A stretch of 64,000 nt of DNA from Acidimicrobiia bacterium. Lineage in GTDB: Bacteria > Actinomycetota > Acidimicrobiia > IMCC26256 > PALSA-610. The stretch lies in NCBI GenBank assembly GCA_026002935.1, contig BPGH01000001.1:2755250-2819249 (forward strand), given 5' to 3'. Of the stretch, positions 39,587 to 47,509 are shown in pieces. Made by a program: the position numbers and the translations under genes. Within the stretch, counting starts at the first letter, position 1, and each line of letters starts with the position of its first letter. The notes beneath the pieces were generated by a model, which saw only the letters and a list, made by a program, of their open reading frames with translations, had not been told where the DNA came from and did not search any database.

Positions 39587-40755
39587 GCGCGCGGCGCACG
39601 GGCCCCCTCGCAGGCATCCGCGTGGTCGAGCTGCCGAACATCGGGCCGGTCCAGCACGCGGGGATGATCCTCTCCGACCTCGGCGCGGAGGTGCTGCGCC
39701 TCGACCGTGCCGACCACGTGCGCGCCGGCACCGGGATGCAGGGACCGGTCGGCGCGCACTCCGTGCTCGACCGGGGCCGGCGCTCCGTGGGCGTCGACCT
39801 CAAGCACCCCGACGGCGCCGGCGTCGTCCTGCGGCTGTGCGAGCGCGCGGACGTCCTCGTCGAGGGCTTCCGCCCCGGTGTGGCCGAGCGGCTCGGCGTG
39901 GGGCCCGACGCGTGCCGCGCCCGCAACCGGCGGCTGGTGTACGCCCGCATGACCGGCTGGGGCCAGGACGGGCCGCTCGCGCACGAGGTCGGCCACGACA
40001 TCAACTACATCTCCCTCGCCGGCGTGCTCGCGCACATCGGACCCGCGGGCGGTCCGCCCGTCCCGCCGATCAACCTCGTCGGCGACTTCGGCGGCGGTTC
40101 GATGCTGCTCGTAGTCGGCGTGCTCGCCGCGCTGGTCGAGCGTTCCCTGTCGGGCGAGGGCCAGGTCGTCGACGCGGCGATGGTCGACGGCTCGGCGCTG
40201 CTCATGAGCGTGTTCCACGCCGTCGACCAGCTCGGGGCGTGGGGACCCCGCGGCACGAACCTGCTCGACGGGGGCGCGCACTGGTACGGCGTCTACGAGA
40301 CGGCCGACGGGGCTCACGTGTCGGTCGCCGCGTTCGAGCCCCGGTTCTACGCCGAGTTCCTGCGCGTGCTCGGCCTCGACGACCTCGACCCGGCGCAGCA
40401 GATGGACCGGGACCAGTGGCCGGCGCTCAAGGAGCGCGTCGCCGCGATCTTCCGCACCAGGACGCGCGACGAGTGGATCGAGGTGATGCGCGGCCACGAG
40501 GTGTGCTTCGCCCCGGTGCTCACGATGGCCGAGGCGCGCGCCCACCCGCACAACGTCGCCCGGGGCACGTTCGTCGAGGTCGACGGCGTGCACCAGCCGG
40601 GCCCCGCGCCGCGCTTCTCGCGGACGCCGGGCGCGGTGCAGCGCCCGCCCGTCCCGACCGGGAGCGACACGGACGCGGCGCTGCAGGAGTGGGGGTTCGA
40701 GCCGGCGGAGATCGACGCGCTGGTCGCGTCCGGGGCGCTCGCTCGCGCCCGCTGA
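39583..40755 (+). CDS. CaiB/BaiF-type CoA-transferase (alpha-methylacyl-CoA racemase-like)
   Basis: A 390-residue class III CoA-transferase family protein. The start PLAGIRVVELPNIGPVQHAGM, AEVLRLDRADH, SVGVDLKHPDG, LVEGFRPGVAERLGVGPD and MTGWGQDGPLAHEVGHDINY match the alpha-methylacyl-CoA racemase subgroup, whose His/Asp pair (the GHD of EVGHDINY) is intact. It would epimerise 2-methyl-branched acyl-CoAs, such as sterol side chains, or transfer CoA. It overlaps the amidohydrolase gene by 4 bp and ends 3 bp before the convergent SGNH gene. Confidence 0.87.
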   Translation: MSARRTGPLAGIRVVELPNIGPVQHAGMILSDLGAEVLRLDRADHVRAGTGMQGPVGAHSVLDRGRRSVGVDLKHPDGAGVVLRLCERADVLVEGFRPGVAERLGVGPDACRARNRRLVYARMTGWGQDGPLAHEVGHDINYISLAGVLAHIGPAGGPPVPPINLVGDFGGGSMLLVVGVLAALVERSLSGEGQVVDAAMVDGSALLMSVFHAVDQLGAWGPRGTNLLDGGAHWYGVYETADGAHVSVAAFEPRFYAEFLRVLGLDDLDPAQQMDRDQWPALKERVAAIFRTRTRDEWIEVMRGHEVCFAPVLTMAEARAHPHNVARGTFVEVDGVHQPGPAPRFSRTPGAVQRPPVPTGSDTDAALQEWGFEPAEIDALVASGALARAR

Positions 40756-40758
40756 GGC

Positions 40759-41523
40759 TCAGCGGGTGCGGACCCCGTCCAACAGGACGTGCGCCCAGCG
40801 GTTCGCGCCCGCGGAGAACCCGTCGTCGCCGGGGGCGTCCCAGTGCACGCCGTCGGGATGGCGCACGGCGATCGTCCCGCCCGCGCAGCCCCGCTCGGGC
40901 GTCTCGCCCAGGTCCTCCCGGCACGGGAGCCGTTCCGCGTACCCGCCCGGCGACAGCAGCGGGCGCGCGTCCACGTAGGTCACCCCCGGCAGCTCCGCGG
41001 CGACGCGCTCGAAGCGCTCGCGCAGCATGGCCGCGTTCTCGCGGTAGAGCGGATCGGCCATGTCGGGCGGTCCGACCAGCACCACCGGCACGCCCTCGGC
41101 GTGGCCGGCCGCCGCGACCCGGCGCGCGTCGGCCTCGTACAGGTCGCCGAGCGCCGCGCCGGAACGCCCGCCCACGCAGTCGGTGACCTGGTTGCCGGCG
41201 AACGCGAGGACGACCGCGACCGGGTCCCGGCCGATCTCGCCGAGGGCGTCCTCCACCCAGTCGCACAGCGCGGTGCCGAAGTACCACTTGCCGGTCAGGT
41301 CGAGCCCGCGCCGGCCGGCGAGATCCTCCAGGTACGTCGCGGCCTCGACGGTGAGCGAGTCGCCGTACACCGCCACCTCGTCGCGTGCGCCGCGCCCGCA
41401 CGCGCCGAGCAGGCCGGCCACCGGCGCGACCAGCGCCAGGCACCCGAGCGCCCGGGCGGCGAGGGCGGCGCGGCCGGGGCGCGCCGCCCTCCAGGGGGCC
41501 GGGCCGCGCCGGGTCCGGCTCAC
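40759..41523 (-). CDS. SGNH-hydrolase-like lipoprotein
   Basis: A 254-residue secreted protein. A long basic N-terminus leads to a hydrophobic helix and lipobox (LALVAPVAGLLGAC), followed by the SGNH block I VAVYGDSLTVEA, block III-type AFAGNQVTD and the C-terminal block V HPDGVHWDAPG with the Asp-His pair. It is likely an esterase, lipase or acyl-transferase acting on the cell envelope. The chosen GTG at 41523 overlaps the AlkA-like gene's stop by 4 bp, so it is probably read from the same transcript. Confidence 0.78.
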   Translation of the reverse strand: MSRTRRGPAPWRAARPGRAALAARALGCLALVAPVAGLLGACGRGARDEVAVYGDSLTVEAATYLEDLAGRRGLDLTGKWYFGTALCDWVEDALGEIGRDPVAVVLAFAGNQVTDCVGGRSGAALGDLYEADARRVAAAGHAEGVPVVLVGPPDMADPLYRENAAMLRERFERVAAELPGVTYVDARPLLSPGGYAERLPCREDLGETPERGCAGGTIAVRHPDGVHWDAPGDDGFSAGANRWAHVLLDGVRTR

Positions 41524-42152
41524 CCGGGCACCTGCGTGTCGACGACCCGCCAGCACCACCACGCCACGAGCGACCGGTAGGGACGGAAGCGCTCACCCTC
41601 GGGCCCGAGCTCCCTCGGCGTCGGGGCGGTGGCGAGTCCGAACATGCGTGCGTAGCCCGTGCGCACCCCGAGGTCGAGCGTGGGCCACACGTCGAGCCGC
41701 CCGAGCTGGAACATCAGGAACATCTGTGCCGTCCACTCCCCGATGCCCCGCACCGCGGTCAGCTCGCGCACGACCTCGTCGTCGTCGAGGCGCGCGACCC
41801 GGTCGAGCCGGACCAGCCCCTGGTCGACCTTCCGCGCGAGATCGAGGACCGACGCGGCCTTCGCGGCCGACAGCCCGGCCGCGCGCAGCACCTCGGGCGG
41901 CGTGGCCGCCACCGCCGCCGGCGTGGGGGCACCGTCGTAGAGCGCCGCGAACCGGCCGTGGATCGCGCGGGCGGCACTCCCCGCGAGCTGCTGGTAGCAG
42001 ATCATGCGGGCGAGCTGCGCGAAGTGCCCGCGGCGCGGGCGGCCCCGCCCGAGGTCGGGGGGGCCGTGCCGCGCGAGCATGCGCCGCAGCACCCGGTCGC
42101 GTCGCGCGAGCTCGCGCGCGCCGTCGGCGACCTCCCTCCGGACTGCGGCCAC
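41520..42152 (-). CDS. HhH-GPD DNA glycosylase (AlkA/MPG II-like)
   Basis: A 210-residue base-excision repair glycosylase removing alkylated bases. The catalytic domain holds ARMICYQQLAGSAARAI, the helix-hairpin-helix LTAVRGIGEWTAQMFLMF and the catalytic Asp in VWPTLDLGVRTG, and ends with RSLVAWWCWRVVD as in 3-methyladenine glycosylase II. The N-terminal AlkA extra domain is absent, as in short bacterial forms. Clean frame, ATG start. Confidence 0.87.
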   Translation of the reverse strand: MAAVRREVADGARELARRDRVLRRMLARHGPPDLGRGRPRRGHFAQLARMICYQQLAGSAARAIHGRFAALYDGAPTPAAVAATPPEVLRAAGLSAAKAASVLDLARKVDQGLVRLDRVARLDDDEVVRELTAVRGIGEWTAQMFLMFQLGRLDVWPTLDLGVRTGYARMFGLATAPTPRELGPEGERFRPYRSLVAWWCWRVVDTQVPG

Positions 42153-42182
42153 GGGCGGGACGCTAGGCGACGGGTGGGCCGG

Positions 42183-42941
42183 TCACGGCGCGAGCGCCGC
42201 GAGCACCTCGCGCTTGCAGGCGACGAGCGCCGGCTCGGTCAGGTGGCGGGTCGTGCGCGGGCGCGCCAGGGGGACCGGGAGGTCGAGGACGATCCGGCCC
42301 GGGCGCGCCGACATGACGAGCACACGGTCGGCGAGGAACAACGCCTCGTCGACGTCGTGCGTGACGAGCAGGACCGTGCGACCGTCGTCGGCCCACACCT
42401 CCTGGAGCCACGCCTGCATGTCGCGCCGGGTGATCGCGTCCAGGGCGCCGAACGGCTCGTCGAGGAGCAGCACCGGCCTCGGGACGAGGAACGTGCGGAG
42501 CAGGGCGAGCCGCTGCCGCATGCCGCCGGACAGGCTCGACGGCCACGCCCGCTCGAAGCCGGCGAGGCCGAACCGGCCGAGGAGGCCCTGCGCCCGGCGG
42601 CGGGCCTCCTCACGGGGCACCCCGGCGACCCGGGCCCCGAGGGTCGCGTTCGCGAGGACGCGCCGCCAGGGCATCAGCAGGTCGCGTTGGGGCTGGAGCG
42701 CGACGTGACCCGGCCGGCCCCGCACGTCGGTGCCGCCGACCGTGACGACCCCTCCGGTCGGCCGCAGGAGGCCGGCGGTCGCGAGCAGGAGCGTCGACTT
42801 CCCGCACCCGCTCGGCCCGACGATCGCGCAGAGCTGACCGGCGGGGATCTCGGCGTCGACCCGCTCGAGGGCGCGCACCGCGGGCGGCCCCGCGTACTCG
42901 TGCGCGAGCCCGTCGAAGAGGACCGGCGCGCCGGCGCTCAC
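42183..42941 (-). CDS. thiZ: ABC transporter ATP-binding protein (thiamine precursor type, ThiZ-like)
   Basis: A 252-residue ATPase of the nitrate/sulfonate/taurine-type ABC group. Walker A is GPSGCGKST, the signature LSGGMRQRL, Walker B VLLLDEPFGALD and the H loop LLVTHDVDEAL. It overlaps the binding-protein gene by 4 bp and is the last gene of the riboswitch-controlled thiamine operon, so it should energise uptake of a pyrimidine (HMP) precursor. The ThiXYZ assignment rests on operon context. Confidence 0.87.
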   Translation of the reverse strand: MSAGAPVLFDGLAHEYAGPPAVRALERVDAEIPAGQLCAIVGPSGCGKSTLLLATAGLLRPTGGVVTVGGTDVRGRPGHVALQPQRDLLMPWRRVLANATLGARVAGVPREEARRRAQGLLGRFGLAGFERAWPSSLSGGMRQRLALLRTFLVPRPVLLLDEPFGALDAITRRDMQAWLQEVWADDGRTVLLVTHDVDEALFLADRVLVMSARPGRIVLDLPVPLARPRTTRHLTEPALVACKREVLAALAP

Positions 42942-43948
42942 CGCGGCAGGAACTCGTTCGTGAACGCCTCGTCCACGTCGATCTCCCGCTCGACCAGGCC
43001 CGCCTCGACGAGGAAGCGGGTGAACGCCTCCCAGGTGGCCCGGTCCTGCTCACCGAAGCGGCCGCCGTCGGGCGCGAATCGCGGCGCGTAGTAGTCGGCG
43101 GCGGCCCGCAGGAGCTCCTCGTCGGTCTCGGGCACCTGGTCGGCCATGAGCCGCGTCGCCTCGGCCGGGTCCTCGATCGCGAGGGCGTACCCCCGCGCGG
43201 TCGCGGCGAGGAAGTCGCGCACGAGCCCCGGGTCCTCCTCGATCGTCTCCTCGTTCGTCACGATCAACGGCGTGTACCAGTTCGGGATGCAGTCGAAGTG
43301 GTCGGCGAAGCGGACGAGCGAGACGTCCACCCCCTCGATCCGGGAGGCCCGCAGCGCGTCCCACCCCTCGAAGACCCAGACGAAGTCGAAGCGGTCGGCC
43401 TGCAGCCCCGCGAGGTAGTCGACGTTGCCGACCTCGACCCGCGGCACGTCGGCCGGATCGACGCCCCCGCAGCGCGCGAGCCGGTCGATCAGCTCCGTCT
43501 CGAGCGAGCCGCCGAAGCCGCCGTAGCGCTTCCCGGCCAGCGCCTCCGGCCCCGTGATGCCCTCGCTCGCGAGCGCCATGAGGACCGAGTCGTTGACCGG
43601 GAGCAGCGTGGCGATCGACACGATCGGCACGCCCTCGGCGCGCGCGGGGACCACGGACTCCGCCTGGGAGACGCCGAAGCGGGCCTCGCCGGTACCGACC
43701 GCCTGCTCCGCCGCGCCGGACTGGGCGGGCTCGACGATCTCGAGGTCGATGCCCGCGTCGGCGTACCAGCCGCGCGCCTTCGCCGCGTAGAAGCCGAGGT
43801 GGTGCGCGTTCGGCGTCCAGTTGAGGATCAGCGTCACCTCGCGGCGGGAGCCGCCGGGCCCGTCCGCGGCGTCGTCGTCGCCGCCCCCGCACGCGGCCGT
43901 CAGCGACAGCACGAGCGCGAGGAGCGCGGGCACGACACGTCGGGTCAT
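42938..43948 (-). CDS. thiY: ABC substrate-binding lipoprotein, HMP-precursor type (ThiY-like)
   Basis: A 336-residue exported binding protein with signal peptide and lipobox LVLSLTAACGGG. The NMT1/THI5-like start VTLILNWTPNAHHLGFYAAK is diagnostic of ThiY proteins that bind formylaminopyrimidine or other HMP precursors. The domain continues through KRYGGFGGSLETEL and FVWVFEGWDALRA. The gene overlaps both neighbours by 4 bp, indicating tight coupling with the permease and ATPase genes. Confidence 0.88.
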   Translation of the reverse strand: MTRRVVPALLALVLSLTAACGGGDDDAADGPGGSRREVTLILNWTPNAHHLGFYAAKARGWYADAGIDLEIVEPAQSGAAEQAVGTGEARFGVSQAESVVPARAEGVPIVSIATLLPVNDSVLMALASEGITGPEALAGKRYGGFGGSLETELIDRLARCGGVDPADVPRVEVGNVDYLAGLQADRFDFVWVFEGWDALRASRIEGVDVSLVRFADHFDCIPNWYTPLIVTNEETIEEDPGLVRDFLAATARGYALAIEDPAEATRLMADQVPETDEELLRAAADYYAPRFAPDGGRFGEQDRATWEAFTRFLVEAGLVEREIDVDEAFTNEFLPR

Positions 43949-44706
43949 CGTTCCTCCTTGTCATCCCAGGGCGTCGCCACGCGGGCGAGCAGGCCGACGA
44001 GTGCGAAGAGGGCGAGGCTCACGGCCGCGACCACGACGATCGCGGCGAAGACGCGGTCGGTTCGGAAGGCGCGCTGCGCGCGGGTCATCACGAGGCCGAG
44101 GCCCGCCTCGGCGCCCATCCACTCCGCGATCACGGCGCCGATGACCGCGTAGGTCGCGGCGATCTTCGTGCCGGCGAAGAACGAGGGGATCGCGGAGGGG
44201 ACCTGCACGAGCCGCAGCACCTGGAACCGCGACGCCCCGAAGCTGCGGACGAGGTCGATGCGCTCACGGTCGGCGCCCAGGAGCCCGTCGACGGTCGCGA
44301 CGACCACCGGGAAGAAGCCGACGAGCGCGACGAGCACGATCTTGGGTGCCAGGCCGAATCCGAGCCACACGACCAGGATCGGGGCGAGCACGATGGCCGG
44401 GACCGTCTGCGACACGACGAGGACCGGGTAGACGGCGCGCCGGGCGAACGGCCACAACGCGATCGCCAGCGCCAGGAGCGCGCCACCGGCCGCCGCGATC
44501 GCGAGGCCGGCGAGGGCCTCGGAAACGGTGACCCGCACGTCGTGGCCCAGCTCCGGCACCATGTCGACCAGCGCGAGCCAGACCTGCGACGGCGCCGGGA
44601 GCACGTAGTCGGCGATGCCGCGGGCACGCACGTAGGCCTCCCAGGCGGCGAGCACCGCCACCGCGAACGCGACCGGCGGTCCGCTCCGGGCGAGGGCGCG
44701 CCTCAC
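43945..44706 (-). CDS. thiX: ABC transporter permease (ThiX-like)
   Basis: A 253-residue inner-membrane permease with about six hydrophobic segments. The cytoplasmic coupling loop matches the EAA motif region (LVRSFGASRFQVLRLVQVP), preceded by VVSQTVPAIVLAPILVVW. GTG start at 44706 overlaps the thiamine-binding protein gene's stop by 4 bp. Forms the uptake channel with the ThiY- and ThiZ-like proteins. Confidence 0.87.
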   Translation of the reverse strand: MRRALARSGPPVAFAVAVLAAWEAYVRARGIADYVLPAPSQVWLALVDMVPELGHDVRVTVSEALAGLAIAAAGGALLALAIALWPFARRAVYPVLVVSQTVPAIVLAPILVVWLGFGLAPKIVLVALVGFFPVVVATVDGLLGADRERIDLVRSFGASRFQVLRLVQVPSAIPSFFAGTKIAATYAVIGAVIAEWMGAEAGLGLVMTRAQRAFRTDRVFAAIVVVAAVSLALFALVGLLARVATPWDDKEER

Positions 44707-44996
44707 GGCCGGAACTTCGCGGTGAGCCCGTCGATCGTCGGCCCGTCGCCGCCCGCGGCCTCGGCGAACTTCACGACCGTGACGACGCTGCCCGCGCCGG
44801 AACGCAGGCACGCCTCGTGCATGCGGCGCACGACCGGCCACACCTCGTCCGGCGGGCCCTCCACCGTCGTGCCGAGCGCGTGCACCTCGTGGCGGAGCCC
44901 GCTGCGGCGCGCCACCGCGATGGCGGCCTCGACGTGCTCGTAGGGGTTCGCCGCCGTCCCGAGCGGCTGGGGCAGCACCTCGACGTCGACGATCAC
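44703..44996 (-). CDS. MTH1187/YkoF-type thiamine-binding protein
   Basis: A 97-residue protein of the DUF77 family: VDVEVLPQPLGTAANPYEHV, YEVHALGTTVEG-type strand (HEVHALGTTVEGP) and KF near the end. Family members form ferredoxin-like dimers that bind thiamine or its pyrimidine part. Its place between the pyrophosphokinase and the permease, with 4-bp overlaps on both sides, supports a role in thiamine handling. Confidence 0.82.
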   Translation of the reverse strand: MIVDVEVLPQPLGTAANPYEHVEAAIAVARRSGLRHEVHALGTTVEGPPDEVWPVVRRMHEACLRSGAGSVVTVVKFAEAAGGDGPTIDGLTAKFRP

Positions 44997-45655
44997 GACG
45001 TGCCTCCCGTCCCCCCGTCGGGCTGCACGACCAGCAGCGTGCCCGCGTCGAGCGCCACCGACGCCGCACGCCCGACCATGACGTTGCTCAGGCCGCGGGT
45101 GGTCCCGGGCCGCAGGTCCTCCGACCGCAGGGGGTAGGCGAGGCCGTCGGTGACGACGCCGCGCGCGGCACCCCCGACCGGCAACAGGGTCACCAGGCTT
45201 CCGGGCTCGCCCCGGAGCCGGGCCGCCGGGGCCCCGCCGTGCACGACCGTCACGTGCGCGTCGGCGACGACGGCCTCGACGCGCATCGTGGCGAAGCGCG
45301 GCGACGCGAGCAGCAGCACGTTGCCGAGCAGGTGGTCGAGCCGGCCGCCGGCGCCGCCGAGCACGAGGACCTGCCGCACCCCCTCGCGCGCGGCGTGCTC
45401 GAGCGCGAGCTCGAGGTCGGTGAAGTCCTTCGCCTCGGGATGGCGCTCGACCGTCGCCCCGGCGGCGACCGCGCGCTCGATCGCGTCCGCGTCGGCCGAG
45501 TCGAGGTCGCCCACCACGTGGTCGACCCGCAACCCGAGCGCCTCCGCCTGGTGCACACCCGAGTCGGCCGCGATCACCAGCGCGTCGCCGGGCAGCGTGG
45601 GGGGTCTCGACGCGTCGATCGCGTCACCGCCCGCCAGGACCACCGCGGTCCGCAT
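44993..45655 (-). CDS. Thiamine pyrophosphokinase-like protein
   Basis: A 220-residue enzyme converting thiamine to thiamine pyrophosphate with ATP. Signature blocks are VIAADSGVHQAEAL, the metal site VGDLDSADADAIE, KDFTDLELAL and GGAGGRLDHLLGN, all in order. It is the first gene of the operon. The ATG at 45655 follows a GGAGGGAGG ribosome site that lies inside the 3' end of the TPP riboswitch, so ligand binding can hide it. Confidence 0.9.
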   Translation of the reverse strand: MRTAVVLAGGDAIDASRPPTLPGDALVIAADSGVHQAEALGLRVDHVVGDLDSADADAIERAVAAGATVERHPEAKDFTDLELALEHAAREGVRQVLVLGGAGGRLDHLLGNVLLLASPRFATMRVEAVVADAHVTVVHGGAPAARLRGEPGSLVTLLPVGGAARGVVTDGLAYPLRSEDLRPGTTRGLSNVMVGRAASVALDAGTLLVVQPDGGTGGTS

Positions 45656-45661
45656 CCGTCC

Positions 45662-45756
45662 TCCCTCCGCCGGCATTACCCGGAGCAGGTTCGAGGGGTC
45701 GGTGGCGGTGCCGCGCGGCGTAGCCACCCTCTCAGCCCGGTTCGCCCGAGCTCCCC
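45662..45756 (-). promoter_or_regulatory. TPP riboswitch (THI box)
   Basis: Reading the minus strand, GGGGAGCTCGGGCGAACCGG is followed by the conserved CTGAGAGGG, a variable P3 stem (GGTGGC...GCCACC), then ACCCCTCGAACCTGCTCCGG, GGTAATGCCGGCGGAGGGA. These are the canonical pyrimidine- and pyrophosphate-sensor elements of the TPP aptamer. The terminal GGAGGGAGG doubles as the ribosome-binding site of the first gene, 5 nt before its ATG, so translational repression by TPP is the likely mechanism. No terminator hairpin is seen between aptamer and start. Confidence 0.95.
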
Positions 45757-45769
45757 GTGGATCGCCGTG

Positions 45770-45775
45770 ATCTTA
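45770..45775 (-). promoter_or_regulatory. -10 box (TAAGAT) for the thiamine operon
   Basis: On the minus strand TAAGAT lies 13 nt upstream of the first riboswitch nucleotide, the right place for a transcription start at the aptamer's 5' end. It is in the 42-bp gap after the secreted repeat-protein gene. Confidence 0.5.
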
Positions 45776-45798
45776 CGCGCTCACGCGCGCGCCGCGCC

Positions 45799-47301
45799 TC
45801 ACGGCGCCGGCATCAGCGCGACGGGGATCCCGGCGATCTGCGGCGGGAAGCCCATCCGCCGGGCGTCACCGAAGGGGATGACCGCTCCCGACGACGTCAC
45901 GATCCAGTAGCCGTTGCCGGTGGGCGTCGCCAGCAGGCGCATCGCGTAGCCGTAGTTGGGGCAGCCCTCGATGCCGCCGAGGGAGGGGGCGTCGCCGAAG
46001 GCGTACACCTTCCCGTCGGCGCCGAGCATCCAGTAGCCGTTCCCCGACTTCGTCCGCTGCATCGCCATGATGGGCGCCGAGATCGCACGGCCGCCGAGCG
46101 AACCGAAGAAGCGCGCGTCGCCGAACGAGAAGACGCCGCCGTCGCCGGCGAACAGCCAGTAGCCGTTCCCGGACTTCGTGCGTTCCATGCCGCGCACGGG
46201 CTGGCGCAGCGGGACCCCGCCCATCGAACCGTGGAACCGCGCGTTCCCGAAGGAGAAGACGCCGCCGTCGTAGGCGACGAGCCAGTAGCCGCGGTCGTCG
46301 ACGGTCCGTTCGAGCCCGTTGACCGGCTGGTTGAGCGGGACGCCTCCCATCGAACCGTAGAACCGCGCGTTCCCGTAGGCGAAGATCCCGCCGTCCTCGC
46401 CCATCAGCCAGTACCCGCCGCCGTCGGAGGTCGGCTCGCCGTTGACGAGCGGCTTGGCGAGCGCCAGGTTCGCGGGCCCGCCGTGGAACCGGGCGCTGCC
46501 GAACGAGTAGACGCCCGACTGGTTGGTCACGATCCAGTAGCCGTTGCCCGACTTGGCGGCGTTGGAGCCCGGTGAGTACGGCAGGCACGCCGCGCGCGCG
46601 CCGTTGAGGACGAGCGCCTCCGAGTAGAGCTGGATGATGCGCAGGCCGTAGTCGGGGGCCGAGGCCCAGATCAACTTGCCGGTCGGGCTGTTGCCGCCGA
46701 AGTACTCCCAGATCGGCGCGATCCCGCGCCGATCGGCAGGGGGCATGCGGACGCGGTCGGTGAGGCCGGCCGCGAGCGGGTCGGCGTAGCCGCGCAGCAG
46801 GTGGATGTTGGCCCGCACGCCGATCCGCGGGGTCGGGAAGCAGCGCGACTGGAGTGGGAGGTCGAGCACCTCCTCCGCGCACGTGGTGCCCTTGCGGCGG
46901 CCGTCGTTCGCGTTGATGCCGCCGTAGTTGTTGAACTCCGGCCGGATCTGGCCGGAGTCGGGGTACGAGAAGCCGCCGGTCTCGAGGACGGCCTGCACGA
47001 ACGCCATGTCGCCGCGCACGCCCTCGATCGCGCCCTCGTCGATGAACAGCTGTGCGAGCGCGCGCACGTCGTTGCCCAGGGCGGGCAGGCGCGCGGGCCC
47101 GTACCCGCGGTGCTGGTACCACCGTACGAGCTGGTCGGCGTTCAGCAGGCTCGGCCCCATCACCGGCGTCTGGGTCGTCGTCGCGGCGCCCGCGGCGCGC
47201 GCCCCGGCGCCGGTGAGCGCGGGGGCGGTGAGCGACGCCAGGGCGACCAGTGCGCCGACCAGTGCGGCGCCGAGCCGGGAGGGTCGCGTCGTGTGGGGCA
47301 T
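45799..47301 (-). CDS. Secreted glucosaminidase-domain protein with Acidimicrobiia-type GYW repeats
   Basis: A 500-residue exported protein. Residues 1-40 form a signal peptide ([28 protein letters not shown]). Residues ~55-230 resemble a glucosaminidase-type peptidoglycan hydrolase domain (MAFVQAVLETGGFSYPDSG, then FNNYGGINANDG), with a Glu well placed as catalyst. Residues 252-500 are six 42-residue repeats beginning GNGYW and ending in a FGDARF-type turn. The repeats probably form a beta-propeller or beta-helix for wall or carbohydrate binding. ATG start. It stands alone. Confidence 0.82.
   Translation of the reverse strand: MPHTTRPSRLGAALVGALVALASLTAPALTGAGARAAGAATTTQTPVMGPSLLNADQLVRWYQHRGYGPARLPALGNDVRALAQLFIDEGAIEGVRGDMAFVQAVLETGGFSYPDSGQIRPEFNNYGGINANDGRRKGTTCAEEVLDLPLQSRCFPTPRIGVRANIHLLRGYADPLAAGLTDRVRMPPADRRGIAPIWEYFGGNSPTGKLIWASAPDYGLRIIQLYSEALVLNGARAACLPYSPGSNAAKSGNGYWIVTNQSGVYSFGSARFHGGPANLALAKPLVNGEPTSDGGGYWLMGEDGGIFAYGNARFYGSMGGVPLNQPVNGLERTVDDRGYWLVAYDGGVFSFGNARFHGSMGGVPLRQPVRGMERTKSGNGYWLFAGDGGVFSFGDARFFGSLGGRAISAPIMAMQRTKSGNGYWMLGADGKVYAFGDAPSLGGIEGCPNYGYAMRLLATPTGNGYWIVTSSGAVIPFGDARRMGFPPQIAGIPVALMPAP
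45802..46548 (-). repeat. Six tandem 126-bp coding repeats
   Basis: Codes for residues 252-500 of the secreted protein. Each unit is 42 aa: GxGYW, four residues, DGGVFSFGDARFxGS, GGVPLxQPVxGMERT. Units 2-4 are the most alike, also at the DNA level (for example CCCATCGAACCGT near 46220 and 46349). The last unit is shortened to 39 aa. Confidence 0.85.
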
Positions 47302-47509
47302 CGTCTCGCGCGATCGGCCGGCGCTCCGTCCAATTGAGCCGCTCGGAGCCGCCCCCGCGTCACCCGGCCGTCCGGGCCGGCCGGGCGCGCGCCGTCCCGG
47401 CGCCGACCCTACCCGATTCCGCGCGCGCCGCCAACCACGGAACGTGGCTACAGCCGGACGGACGCGGGCGCGCCCGTGCGCCCGCGCGACGCGACCCGGG
47501 CCGGCCGGA

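Noticed and set aside
45799-47301. The tandem repeats as a CRISPR-like or satellite array.
   Set aside because: They are in-frame 126-bp coding repeats within a secreted protein with diverging sequence, not short direct repeats with spacers.
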